64,000 nt of DNA from Thalassobaculum sp. OXR-137 (GTDB lineage Bacteria > Pseudomonadota > Alphaproteobacteria > Thalassobaculales > Thalassobaculaceae): contig NZ_CP139715.1 in the NCBI RefSeq assembly GCF_034377285.1, forward strand, positions 682,001 through 746,000. The letters run 5' to 3'. Shown here piece by piece: positions 44,101 through 51,060 of this stretch (within the stretch, counting starts at the first letter, position 1; each line of letters starts with the position of its first letter). Below the pieces are notes generated by a model. It was not told the DNA's origin. It saw nothing but the letters and a program-made list of their open reading frames with translations, and ran no database searches. A program made the translations under genes and the position numbers.

Positions 44101-45671
44101 GACAGAACCGCCAGCGGCGTGTCGTCGCCCATGGAGCCGACGGCTTCCTTGCCGCCCTCGGCCATCGGCTGCAGCAGCAGTTCCATGTCCTCCAGGGTCC
44201 AGCCGGCCACCACCTGACGGCGGCGCAGCACGTCGCGCTCGAAAGCCGGCTTCTCCTCGTGCTCGGCGCGGATCAGCTTGTCGATCTTGGTGCTCTCGGT
44301 GATCCACTCGCCGAACGGGCGGCTGTTGGCCAGCAGGTCCTTCAGCTCGGCATCGTGGTAGAGCTTCCCCTCGAGCAGGTCGACGGCGATCATCTGGCCC
44401 GGATCCAACCGGCCCTTCTCGATCAGCTTGGACTCGTCGACACGGACCATACCGGCCTCCGACCCGCCGATCAGCAGGCCGTCATCGGTTACCGAATAGC
44501 GCAGCGGCCGCAACCCGTTGCGGTCCATTCCGCCGAGCACCCAGCGCCCGCCATAGGCGGCGATCGCCGCCGGGCCGTCCCAGGGCTCCATCACCGCGTT
44601 GGCATAGGCGTAGAGGTCGCGCCAGGACTGCGGCAGGTCGTCTTCCTCGGTCCAGGCCTCCGGAATGCACATGGTCTTGACCATGGGCAGCTCGCGGCCG
44701 GAACGGACCATCAGCTCGAAGGTGGCATCCAGTGCCGCGCTGTCGGAGGAGCCGGCCTGCACCACCGGCTTCAGGTCCTCGATGAGCTCGCCGAAGGTCG
44801 GATGCGCCATCCGGGTCTCGTGGCTCGCCATCCAGTTGACGTTGCCCTTAACCGTGTTGATCTCGCCGTTATGGGCCAGCACGCGGAACGGCTGGGCCAG
44901 ACGCCAGGTCGGGAAGGTGTTGGTCGAATAGCGCTGGTGGTAGACGGCGAAGTTCGACACGAACCGCTCGTCGGTCAGGTCGGGATAGAACTGGTCCACC
45001 TGCTCGGCCAGGAACATGCCCTTGTAGATGATCGAGCGGCAGGACATCGAGCAGATGTAGAAGTCGGTGATGTGCTCGGCCAGCGCCGCCTTCTCGATCC
45101 GGCGGCGGATGACGTAGAGGTCGCGCTCGATCTGGTCGGCGTCATGCTCCGTCGGGGCGGAGAACATGATCTGCTCGATTTCCGGGCGGGTCGCGTTCGC
45201 CTTCTCGCCGATCACCGAGATGTCGACCGGGACCTGGCGCCAGCCGTAGATGAAGCAGCCGGTCTTCAGGATCTCCGACTCGACGATGATCCGGCAGCGC
45301 TCCTGGGCGGCGAGGTCGGTGCGCGGCAGGAAGACCATGCCGACGCCGATCCGCTCGTCGAGCAGCTTGTGTCCGGTATTGGCGACCTCCTCGCGGAAGA
45401 AGTCGGCCGGGATCTCGATATGGATGCCGGCGCCGTCGCCGGTCTTGCCGTCGGCATCCACCGCTCCGCGGTGCCAGACCGCCTTCAGCGCCTGGATCGC
45501 CGAGGTGACGACCTCGCGCCGCGGCTTGCCGTCGATGGCGGCGACGAAGCCGACGCCGCAGGACTCGTGCTCATGGGCCGGGTCGTAGGCGTGGCCGGCC
45601 TGCAGTTTGGCCGCGTTCTCCCGCCACTCGCGCACGAAAGTCTCGCCGTTCAGGATGGGCGTGTCCGACAT
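41127..45671 (-). CDS. gltB: glutamate synthase (NADPH) large subunit
   Basis: A 1514-residue alpha subunit of bacterial GOGAT, which converts glutamine and 2-oxoglutarate to two glutamates. A 37-residue propeptide precedes the catalytic N-terminal cysteine in HESCGVGF (Cys38), so processing is expected, as in Azospirillum brasilense. Domains follow in order: class II glutamine amidotransferase (~38-430), central domain, FMN-binding synthase domain (~860-1250; GHGGGTGASPQTSIKYAG, and the 3Fe-4S cysteines in VRQCHSNTCPVGVC), and the GXGXG beta-helix domain (VVEGCGSNGCEYMTGG). GAGGAGG precedes the ATG. It lies 42 bases downstream of gltD. Confidence 0.97.
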   Translation of the reverse strand: MSDTPILNGETFVREWRENAAKLQAGHAYDPAHEHESCGVGFVAAIDGKPRREVVTSAIQALKAVWHRGAVDADGKTGDGAGIHIEIPADFFREEVANTGHKLLDERIGVGMVFLPRTDLAAQERCRIIVESEILKTGCFIYGWRQVPVDISVIGEKANATRPEIEQIMFSAPTEHDADQIERDLYVIRRRIEKAALAEHITDFYICSMSCRSIIYKGMFLAEQVDQFYPDLTDERFVSNFAVYHQRYSTNTFPTWRLAQPFRVLAHNGEINTVKGNVNWMASHETRMAHPTFGELIEDLKPVVQAGSSDSAALDATFELMVRSGRELPMVKTMCIPEAWTEEDDLPQSWRDLYAYANAVMEPWDGPAAIAAYGGRWVLGGMDRNGLRPLRYSVTDDGLLIGGSEAGMVRVDESKLIEKGRLDPGQMIAVDLLEGKLYHDAELKDLLANSRPFGEWITESTKIDKLIRAEHEEKPAFERDVLRRRQVVAGWTLEDMELLLQPMAEGGKEAVGSMGDDTPLAVLSDKYRGLHHFFRQNFSQVTNPPIDSLRERRVMTLRTRLGNLGNILDEDSEQCDHLLLESPVLTNAEFHAMRDYMGETAAEIDCTFDAEGGPHALETALNRIRQEAEDAVRGGCTHVILSDMETTPTRAGMPMILATGAVHSHLVRQQLRTFTSINVRCGEVLDVHYFAVLIGVGGTTINPYLVQEAIADRLSRGLFGDRTLEDCLANYKRAIQDGLLKVMSKMGISVLSSYRGGYNFEAVGLSRSLVEQYFPGMSSRISGLGLNGIQAKVLAMHKKAFDESVVPLPVGGLYRYRRTGERHAFNGDMMHALQRAVETDSYHLYKRYANAVYDEAPINLRDLLGFKQVKETVPLDEVESITDIRKRLIAPGISLGALSPEAHETLSIAMNRIGAKSDSGEGGEDPARFRPRPNGDNPSSAIKQVASGRFGVTAEYLNNCREIEIKVAQGAKPGEGGQLPGIKVNSLIARLRHSTPGVTLISPPPHHDIYSIEDLAQLIYDLKQINPDARVCVKLVASTGIGTIAAGVAKAHADTILISGHGGGTGASPQTSIKYAGIPWEMGLSEVHQVLTLNRLRHKVTLRTDGGIKTGRDVVIAAMLGAEEFGIGTASLVAMGCIMVRQCHSNTCPVGVCTQDEGLRAKFEGTPEKVVNLFSFVAEEVREILASLGMRHLREVVGRSDLLAQVSRGDPSLDDLDLNPILVRADTGGLPPYNTVEHRNEVPETLDAIMIKDVKPAIEGGEKLQLTYNIANTQRAIGTKLSSVLVRKYGMSGLQPGHITVRLRGTAGQSLGAFAVQGLKLEVFGDANDYVGKGLSGGIISVRPMTAASFTPNENTIIGNTVLYGATAGKLFAAGQAGERFCVRNSGADAVVEGCGSNGCEYMTGGTVVILGEVGHNFGAGMTGGMAFVYDAAGNFEQVVNPETVIYQRIETDYWEMLLRRMVSEHVRETQSRFAERLLIDWRHERDNFWQVVPKEMVSRLSQPISNTTRERRA

Positions 45672-45713
45672 GTCTGGCCTCCTCGGGTCAGCAAACGGTG
45701 TCTGCGGGATGGG

Positions 45714-47153
45714 TCAGGCGGCCGACAGGGCCGTCTCGGCCTTGGCGGTCAGGTAGTCGTGGATGCGGTCGGCGGCGTCGCGGCCGTCGCGCACCGCCCA
45801 GACCACCAGCGAGGCGCCGCGCACGATGTCGCCGGCGGCGAACACCCCGTCGAGGCTCGTCATCATGGTCTTGAAGTCGATGCCGATGGTGCCCCAGCGC
45901 GAGACCTTCAGGTCGGCCGCGCCGAACAGGCCGGGCAGGTCCTCCGGATCGAAGCCGAGCGCCTTGATCGCCATGTCGCATTCGATGGTGAAGCTGGAGC
46001 CCTCGATCGGCTGCGGGGTCTGGCGGCCGGTGGCGTCAGGCACGCCCAGATGGATGCGCTGGCAGCGCACGCCGTCCACGGTCTCGCCGCCGACGAAGGC
46101 TTCCGGCGCGGCGAGCCATTCGAAGGTCACGCCCTCTTCCTCCGCATTGGCGACCTCGCGCTGGGAGCCGGGCATGTTGGTCCGGTCGCGCCGGTAGACG
46201 CAGGTGACGGCCTCGGCACCCTGGCGGATGGCCGTGCGCACGCAGTCCATGGCGGTGTCGCCGCCGCCGATGACCACGACCTTCTTGCCCTTGGCGTCGA
46301 GCGTGCCGTTGTCGAATTCCGGCACGGCATCGCCCAGGCCCTTGCGGTTGGAGGCGGTCAGGTAGTCGAGTGCCGGATAGATGCCGTCCAGGCCGACGCC
46401 CGGGCACTGCATGTCGCGGGCCTTGTAGACGCCGGTGGCGATCAGCACGGCGCTGTGGCGCTGGCGCAGTTCGTCCAGGGTGACGTCGCGGCCGATCTCG
46501 GTGTTGGCGTGATACTGCACGCCGCCGTCGGCCAGCAGGACCGTGCGCCGCTCGACGACCTCCTTCTCCAGCTTGAAGTTCGGAATGCCGTAGATCATCA
46601 GGCCGCCCATGCGGTCGTAGCGGTCGTAGACATGGACCTGGTAGCCGCGCTTGCGGAGCTGTTCCGCCGCCGCCAGGCCGCCCGGTCCGCCGCCGATGAT
46701 GCCGACAGACTCCTCGCGCTCGCGCACCGGCTTGACCGGCTTCACCCACCCGTTATCGAAGGCGGTCTCCGTGATGTACTTCTCCACCGACCCGATGGTG
46801 ACCGACTGGAAGCCCTTCTCGATGACGCAGTTCCCCTCGCACAGGCGGTCCTGCGGGCAGATACGGCCGCAGATCTCCGGGAAGTTGTTGGTCGCCGAGG
46901 AGATCTCGTAGGCCTCCTCCAGGCGCCCAGCCGCCGTCAGCATCAGCCAGTCGGGGATGTTGTTCTGCAGCGGGCAGTGGACCTGACAGTAGGGCACGCC
47001 GCATTGCGAGCAGCGGCCGGCCTGCTCCTCCGCCCGGGCCGGATCGAACTCGTTGTAGATCTCGCCGAAATCGGTGCGGCGGTCCTCGGCGGCGCGCTTC
47101 TGGGGCATCCGCTTTTCGGTTCCGACAAACTTCAGCATCCGATCGGTCGTCAT
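45714..47153 (-). CDS. gltD: glutamate synthase (NADPH) small subunit
   Basis: A 479-residue beta subunit that passes NADPH electrons through FAD and iron-sulfur clusters to GltB. The N-terminal cysteines are in RCSQCGVPYCQVHCPLQNN and CGRICPQDRLCEGNC. The FAD motif is GGGPGGLAAAEQLRKRGY and the NADPH motif VVIGGGDTAMDCV. The C-terminal FAAGDIVRGASLVVWAVRDG closes the FAD site. GAGGAG precedes the ATG. It is the first gene of gltD-gltB, divergent from uppP. In the gap 47154-47469 (316 bases) I see no gene, only a short inverted repeat and AT-rich promoter DNA. Confidence 0.96.
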   Translation of the reverse strand: MTTDRMLKFVGTEKRMPQKRAAEDRRTDFGEIYNEFDPARAEEQAGRCSQCGVPYCQVHCPLQNNIPDWLMLTAAGRLEEAYEISSATNNFPEICGRICPQDRLCEGNCVIEKGFQSVTIGSVEKYITETAFDNGWVKPVKPVREREESVGIIGGGPGGLAAAEQLRKRGYQVHVYDRYDRMGGLMIYGIPNFKLEKEVVERRTVLLADGGVQYHANTEIGRDVTLDELRQRHSAVLIATGVYKARDMQCPGVGLDGIYPALDYLTASNRKGLGDAVPEFDNGTLDAKGKKVVVIGGGDTAMDCVRTAIRQGAEAVTCVYRRDRTNMPGSQREVANAEEEGVTFEWLAAPEAFVGGETVDGVRCQRIHLGVPDATGRQTPQPIEGSSFTIECDMAIKALGFDPEDLPGLFGAADLKVSRWGTIGIDFKTMMTSLDGVFAAGDIVRGASLVVWAVRDGRDAADRIHDYLTAKAETALSAA

Positions 47154-47278
47154 GGCGTCGTCTCCTCATCTGGAACCGGGCGCGCAGGCGCGATCCCGGA
47201 TCCTTAACTCCCGCCTTATCGCGTGGCGGGCGGCCTCTATACACGTTCAGGGAGAGTCGAAAAAGACCAAAAGTCGTA

Positions 47279-47301
47279 TTTAGGTCCGTTTTGGGCCTAA
47301 A
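47279..47301. promoter_or_regulatory. Inverted repeat in the gltD-uppP intergenic region
   Basis: TTTAGGTCC-N5-GGGCCTAAA is a 9-base inverted repeat with one non-complementary position (a wobble pair in plus-strand RNA). It sits 126 bases upstream of the gltD start, in the AT-rich part of the divergent region. It could be an operator for the gltDB promoter; the protein that would bind is unknown. Confidence 0.35.
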
Positions 47302-47469
47302 TCGGATCCTACACTCGCCAAAGCCTGGGAACAATCCCGGATCACATCGGTCGGCATAGCCGTCTGTGGATGATTATAATTCCGAAATGAGACTATTTTT
47401 GCCGCCTGCGTTGGACGAGCGAATCTTATATTGTCCGAGCCGCGCCATCGGACAGCGGGGGAAGTGCGC

Positions 47470-48270
47470 GTGTCCATCGAACATCTGATCCTCATCGCCA
47501 TCGTGCAGGGGATCACCGAATTCCTGCCGATCAGCTCGTCGGGCCACCTGATCCTGATCCCGTCGCTGACCGGCGAGGCCGACCAGGGGCTGGTGATCGA
47601 CGTCGCGGTCCATGTGGGCACCCTGCTGGCCGTCTGTCTGTACCTGTGGCGCGACATCGGGCGGATGACGCTCGGGACCTTGAACGGCCTGCGCGGCCGC
47701 CGCGATCCCGGCTTTCGCCTCGCCCTGCAGATCGTGCTGGCGACCATCCCGGTGATCTGTGCCGGCTATGCCCTGAAGCGCTACATGGGCGGCATGCCGC
47801 GTTCGCCGGAGGTCGTCGCCTGGGCCACCCTCGGCTTCGGCATTCTGCTCGGCATCGTCGACTATGTCGGCATGACCCTGCGGCGGATCGAGCACATGCG
47901 CTACGGCGAGGCGCTGTTCATCGGCCTGGCCCAGGTGCTGGCCCTGATTCCCGGCACCAGCCGGTCCGGCATCACCATGACCGCCGCCCGGGCGCTCGGC
48001 TACGAGCGCCAGGAGGCGGCCCGGTTCTCCATGCTGATGGGCATCCCGACGATTCTCGCCGCCGGTGCGCTGATCGGGCTGGATCTCTACGAGGCCGGCG
48101 ACGCCCAGCTCACCGCCGACGCGCTGATCGCGGGCGGTCTGTCCTTCATCGCCGCCCTGGTCTCGATCGCCCTGATGATGGGCTGGCTGAAGCGGGCGAG
48201 CTTCCTGCCCTTCGTGATTTACCGGATCCTGATGGGCGGCGGATTGCTGATCTGGCTCTATACGGCTTGA
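47470..48270 (+). CDS. uppP: undecaprenyl-diphosphatase
   Basis: A 266-residue integral membrane phosphatase (BacA family) that converts undecaprenyl diphosphate to the monophosphate, recycling the lipid carrier for peptidoglycan synthesis and giving bacitracin tolerance. The two catalytic signatures are present: GITEFLPISSSGHLIL near the N-terminus and IPGTSRSGITM near residue 165. Start choice: a GTG at 47470 with GGGGGAA 6 bases upstream; another GTG is two codons earlier, and the frame remains open to a TTG at 47431. It is monocistronic or linked with the serine hydrolase 47 bases downstream. Confidence 0.94.
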   Translation: MSIEHLILIAIVQGITEFLPISSSGHLILIPSLTGEADQGLVIDVAVHVGTLLAVCLYLWRDIGRMTLGTLNGLRGRRDPGFRLALQIVLATIPVICAGYALKRYMGGMPRSPEVVAWATLGFGILLGIVDYVGMTLRRIEHMRYGEALFIGLAQVLALIPGTSRSGITMTAARALGYERQEAARFSMLMGIPTILAAGALIGLDLYEAGDAQLTADALIAGGLSFIAALVSIALMMGWLKRASFLPFVIYRILMGGGLLIWLYTA

Positions 48271-48317
48271 GCATCCCTGCCTAATCTCGGCTCCCAAAAG
48301 CATTGGAGGGAGCCGAC

Positions 48318-49571
48318 ATGACCGAATTCGCCGAGCACCAGAGCCTCGCGGCCTTCGCCAACCAGACCGAGAACCCCAAGGCGCTGGGCTTCGATGCCGG
48401 CCGCCTGGCGCGGATCGGCGACTGGATGGACCGCTATGTCGAGGCGGGCAAGCTGCCCTATGCGATGACCGCGATCCTGCGCGGCGGCGAGCTCGCCTAT
48501 CTGGACGCCCGCGGCTACACCGACCCGGACGCGAAGCAGGCGCCGGCGGTCGACCACCTCGCCCGCATCTACTCCATGACCAAGCCGATCGTCACGGCAG
48601 CAGCCATGACCTATTACGAGGAGGCGCGGTTCCAGCTCGAGGATCCGATCAGCCGCTTCTTGCCCGAATTCGCCGAGCCCCGGGTTTATGTCTCGGGCGA
48701 GGGCGACAGCATGGTGACCCGGCCGGCAGAAGGCCCGATCACCATCCGCCAGCTCATGACCCACACCGCCGGGCTGACTTACGGCTTCTTCGATCCGGGC
48801 CCGATCGGGGCCGCCTATCGCAAGAACAACGTCAACTACTTCCCCGGCAAGGAGAGCGCCGCCGAGGTGACCAAACGTACCGCCGCGGTGCCGCTGCTGT
48901 TCGAGCCGGGTAGCCAGTGGACCTATTCGGTCGCCATCGACGTGCTCGGCCGCCTCGTGGAAGTCGTCGCCGGCAAGCCGCTGGGCGAGGTCCTGCGCGA
49001 ACGCATCTTCGAGCCGCTGGGGATGATCGACACGTTCTTCGGCGTGCCGGAGGACAAGGTCGGCCGCTTCGTGCCGTGCTACGAGAAGGCCGGCCAGGGC
49101 ATGAAGCGCGGCGAGGAGCCGGGCACCTCCAAGTTCCTGGGCACGCCGGCGATGGAATCCGGCGGCGGCGGCCTGGTCGGCACCCTGCCCGACTATCTGC
49201 GCTTCATGGAGATGATGCGCCGGGGCGGCACCTTCGGCGCGGCCCGCATCCTCGGGCGCAAGACCGTCGACCTGATGATGTCGAACCACCTGCCGGGCGA
49301 CATCGCCTCCATGGGGCAGTCGAGCTTCTCGGAAATGCCGATGGTCGGCATCGGCTTCGGCCTGGGCGGCTCCATCCTGCTGGACACCGCCGCCGCCCAG
49401 ATCCCGGGCAGCGTCGGCGAGTTCGCCTGGGGCGGGGTGGCGAGCACCGGGTTCTGGATCGACCGGGCGGAGGAGATCTCGGCGGTGTTCTTCACCCAGC
49501 TCACCCCGTCGTCCTCCTGGCCGCTGCGCCGCGAGCTCCGGGTGCTGACCTATCAGTCGCTGGTGGACTGA
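48318..49571 (+). CDS. serine hydrolase, beta-lactamase class C/esterase family
   Basis: A 417-residue member of the serine beta-lactamase-like family. The active-site SxxK is in YSMTKPIV (residue ~92), a Y-x-x motif in WTYSVAIDVLG, and a late GGVASTGFW replaces the HxG/KTG box. There is no signal peptide, so it is probably cytoplasmic, as in family VIII esterases such as EstB and similar hydrolases, rather than a secreted beta-lactamase. The natural substrate is unknown. GGAGGGA precedes the ATG. Its 3' end overlaps the convergent XRE regulator gene by 19 bases. Confidence 0.9.
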   Translation: MTEFAEHQSLAAFANQTENPKALGFDAGRLARIGDWMDRYVEAGKLPYAMTAILRGGELAYLDARGYTDPDAKQAPAVDHLARIYSMTKPIVTAAAMTYYEEARFQLEDPISRFLPEFAEPRVYVSGEGDSMVTRPAEGPITIRQLMTHTAGLTYGFFDPGPIGAAYRKNNVNYFPGKESAAEVTKRTAAVPLLFEPGSQWTYSVAIDVLGRLVEVVAGKPLGEVLRERIFEPLGMIDTFFGVPEDKVGRFVPCYEKAGQGMKRGEEPGTSKFLGTPAMESGGGGLVGTLPDYLRFMEMMRRGGTFGAARILGRKTVDLMMSNHLPGDIASMGQSSFSEMPMVGIGFGLGGSILLDTAAAQIPGSVGEFAWGGVASTGFWIDRAEEISAVFFTQLTPSSSWPLRRELRVLTYQSLVD

Positions 49572-49846
49572 GGCTCACCGAGCGGTTCCGGGGCCGCCGG
49601 ATCCTTGTCGCGTGGCGGGCCGTCGTAGTCCGCCACGCCCGACGCCACGGCAGAGCAGGCCAAGCGGATGTATTTCGGGATCTGCACCTTCTCGCCGTCG
49701 CGCTCGCCCTTCTCGTAATACTGGACGACACGGCGCTTCAGACCGAGCGCTTCGGCGGCTTCCTTCTGCGACAGCTTCAGCGTCTTGCGCCAACGCTTGA
49801 AGTCCGCCGGTTTCATCACATTGGAATCGTTGGGCTGTTTGGCCAC
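49553..49846 (-). CDS. small XRE-family transcriptional regulator
   Basis: A 97-residue protein with one helix-turn-helix of the XRE/Cro type at residues ~17-55: WRKTLKLSQKEAAEALGLKRRVVQYYEKG. The tail is acidic and proline-rich without recognised domain. Translation starts at a GTG (49846) with GAGGG 5 bases before it; an internal ATG at residue 11 lacks a ribosome site. It faces the 81-residue gene across a 144-base region with two palindromes, the classic layout of an autoregulated divergent switch. TTGGCT-17-TTAAAT on the minus strand could be its promoter. Confidence 0.87.
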   Translation of the reverse strand: MAKQPNDSNVMKPADFKRWRKTLKLSQKEAAEALGLKRRVVQYYEKGERDGEKVQIPKYIRLACSAVASGVADYDGPPRDKDPAAPEPLGEPQSTSD

Positions 49847-49909
49847 GCATACCCTCGCACTCGGTCGAGCCGGGATTTAACAGCTTATTAAACAAGTAGC
49901 CAATATAAA

Positions 49910-49960
49910 ATGCGCACGACGTGCGGTTCTTCCTCTTGATTAGACGCACCTCGTGCGCAT
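49910..49960. promoter_or_regulatory. Paired palindromic operators in the XRE / 81-aa divergent region
   Basis: Two 16-base sites, ATGCGCACGACGTGCG (49910-49925) and CGCACCTCGTGCGCAT (49945-49960), are reverse complements with one mismatch, and each holds its own GCAC/GTGC palindrome. The right-hand site fills the spacer of a plausible plus-strand promoter, TTGATT (49936-49941) and TATACA (49960-49965) 18 bases apart. A protein bound there would block transcription of the 81-residue gene. The adjacent XRE protein is the obvious candidate. Confidence 0.6.
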
Positions 49961-49990
49961 ATACATATTTCTGGAACAATGGAGGCCACG

Positions 49991-50236
49991 ATGGCGCGTC
50001 ATCTTTTTCTGCATAACGGGGTCGCTTACGAGGGCGAACTCGCCCTGTTCAAGAGCACCCATGTGAGTGCGTCGGGCGCCCAGGCCAAGGCCGACCTGCC
50101 GGGCCTGCGCCCCGGCTTCATGTACAGCGTGACGGACGGAACCGAGACCCGGATCATGGACGACGAGGTGGCGGTCCACCGCTACATGTTCAGCCATCCG
50201 AGCGCGACGGTGTCCACGGTTCCGCTCCGCAACTGA
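49991..50236 (+). CDS. hypothetical small protein (81 aa)
   Basis: An 81-residue soluble protein that I do not recognise. It starts ARHLFLHNGVAYEGELALF and contains GLRPGFMYSVTDGTETRIMDDEVAVHRYMF. It appears beta-rich, has no cysteine, no signal peptide and no membrane helix. GGAGG is placed 6 bases before the ATG at 49991; a second ATG at 49979 is less well served. It is transcribed from a promoter overlapped by an inverted repeat and divergent from the XRE regulator, so it is probably repressed by that protein. Its coding GC matches the surroundings. Confidence 0.7.
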   Translation: MARHLFLHNGVAYEGELALFKSTHVSASGAQAKADLPGLRPGFMYSVTDGTETRIMDDEVAVHRYMFSHPSATVSTVPLRN

Positions 50237-50250
50237 GGGGCCTCCCCTTC

Positions 50251-50362
50251 CCCTCACCGACTTCCTGGACGAAGCCCGCAAGGGTGCAGATCCAGGACCA
50301 TGTTCCGGCGCCCGTCACAGGATCCTGGATCGCCCTGAAACTTCGGGGCGTCCAGGAAGTCG
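50251..50362. repeat. Palindromic intergenic repeat, family A, copy 2
   Basis: A 112-base element. The left arm 50251-50268 is identical to that of the copy at 7592. The right arm is shortened to CCAGGAAGTCG (50352-50362). The inner pair GATCCAGGACC / GGATCCTGGATC is kept. With copy 3 it fills the 316-base gap 50237-50552 between the 81-residue gene and the convergent thioesterase gene; nothing coding is seen there. Confidence 0.85.
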
Positions 50363-50421
50363 AATAGGTTTAACGACGAGCCGGTTTCCCTGCTTCTCCC
50401 CCACTCCTCCCGCACCCTTCT

Positions 50422-50529
50422 CCCTGACCGACTTCCTGGACGAAGCCCGCAAGGGCGCAGATCCAGGACCGCGTTCCGGCGCCCGTCACAGGATCCTGGA
50501 TGCCCCCTCTCGGGGGCTCCAGGAAATCG
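50422..50529. repeat. Palindromic intergenic repeat, family A, copy 3
   Basis: A 108-base element in direct orientation to copy 2 and 60 bases from it. Left arm 50422-50439 is CCCTGACCGACTTCCTGG and right arm 50519-50529 is CCAGGAAATCG. The interior from GACGAAGCCCGCAAGG to GGATCCTGGAT is nearly identical to copy 2, so this pair probably arose by a local duplication. Confidence 0.85.
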
Positions 50530-50552
50530 AGATGAGGAAGATATGAAGGGAA

Positions 50553-51032
50553 TTACCCCGGAAACGGACCGTCTCCATCCCCCTCGCAGGCCTGGATGAG
50601 GTTCGCACGCAACGTATCCGATATCGGCACAGACGTGCGCAGACGCGGATCGAAGCACACCGCGGTCGCCACCGCCGTCACCCGGCAGGTCCCGTCCACG
50701 AAGATCCCCTGCTCCACCCGGCATGACGTTGTCCCGAACCGGGTCACCCGCGTGCCGGTCCACACGATGCCGGGAAAGCGGATCTCCCGCACGAAATCGG
50801 TCTCCAGCCGCCGCACCACCCAGGTGGTCTCCGGCGAGCCGCCCTCGGCCGCGGCGCTGTAGAGGTTCTCGCCCGCCGCCATGAACATGCGCACCCGGCC
50901 GTTCTCCAGGAACACGCCGATCGCGTTGTTGTTCACATGTCCCACGATGTCGAGATCGCCGGCACGCAGCCGCTCCTGGGTCCAGAAAGCGAAGCTGGCG
51001 GGCGTGCTCGGATCGAAAGCGGCGTCGGTCAT
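50553..51032 (-). CDS. 4HBT-type acyl-CoA thioesterase
   Basis: A 159-residue hot-dog fold protein of the YbgC/4-hydroxybenzoyl-CoA thioesterase group. It has WTQERLRAGDLDIVGHVNNNAIGVFLENGRVRMF, in which the aspartate and the HVNN segment form the family active site, followed by strands VVRRLETDFVREIRFPG and GTRVTRFGTTSCRVEQGIF. It would hydrolyse an acyl-CoA, substrate unknown. I used the ATG at 51032, with GAGGACC upstream, because residues before it have no family similarity. It is downstream of tamB on the opposite side of its stop, 28 bases away, but runs in the same direction. Confidence 0.87.
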   Translation of the reverse strand: MTDAAFDPSTPASFAFWTQERLRAGDLDIVGHVNNNAIGVFLENGRVRMFMAAGENLYSAAAEGGSPETTWVVRRLETDFVREIRFPGIVWTGTRVTRFGTTSCRVEQGIFVDGTCRVTAVATAVCFDPRLRTSVPISDTLRANLIQACEGDGDGPFPG

Positions 51033-51060
51033 CGGAGGTCCTCGAAAAGCGTGAGGCCCC

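Noticed and set aside
41220-47207. A 1995-codon plus-strand open frame antisense to gltB-gltD
   Set aside because: It is fully antisense to two certain genes, its translation is low in complexity (rich in H, R, G, A, L, Q, V, D) and matches no family. Such long frames arise in GC-rich DNA from third-position bias.
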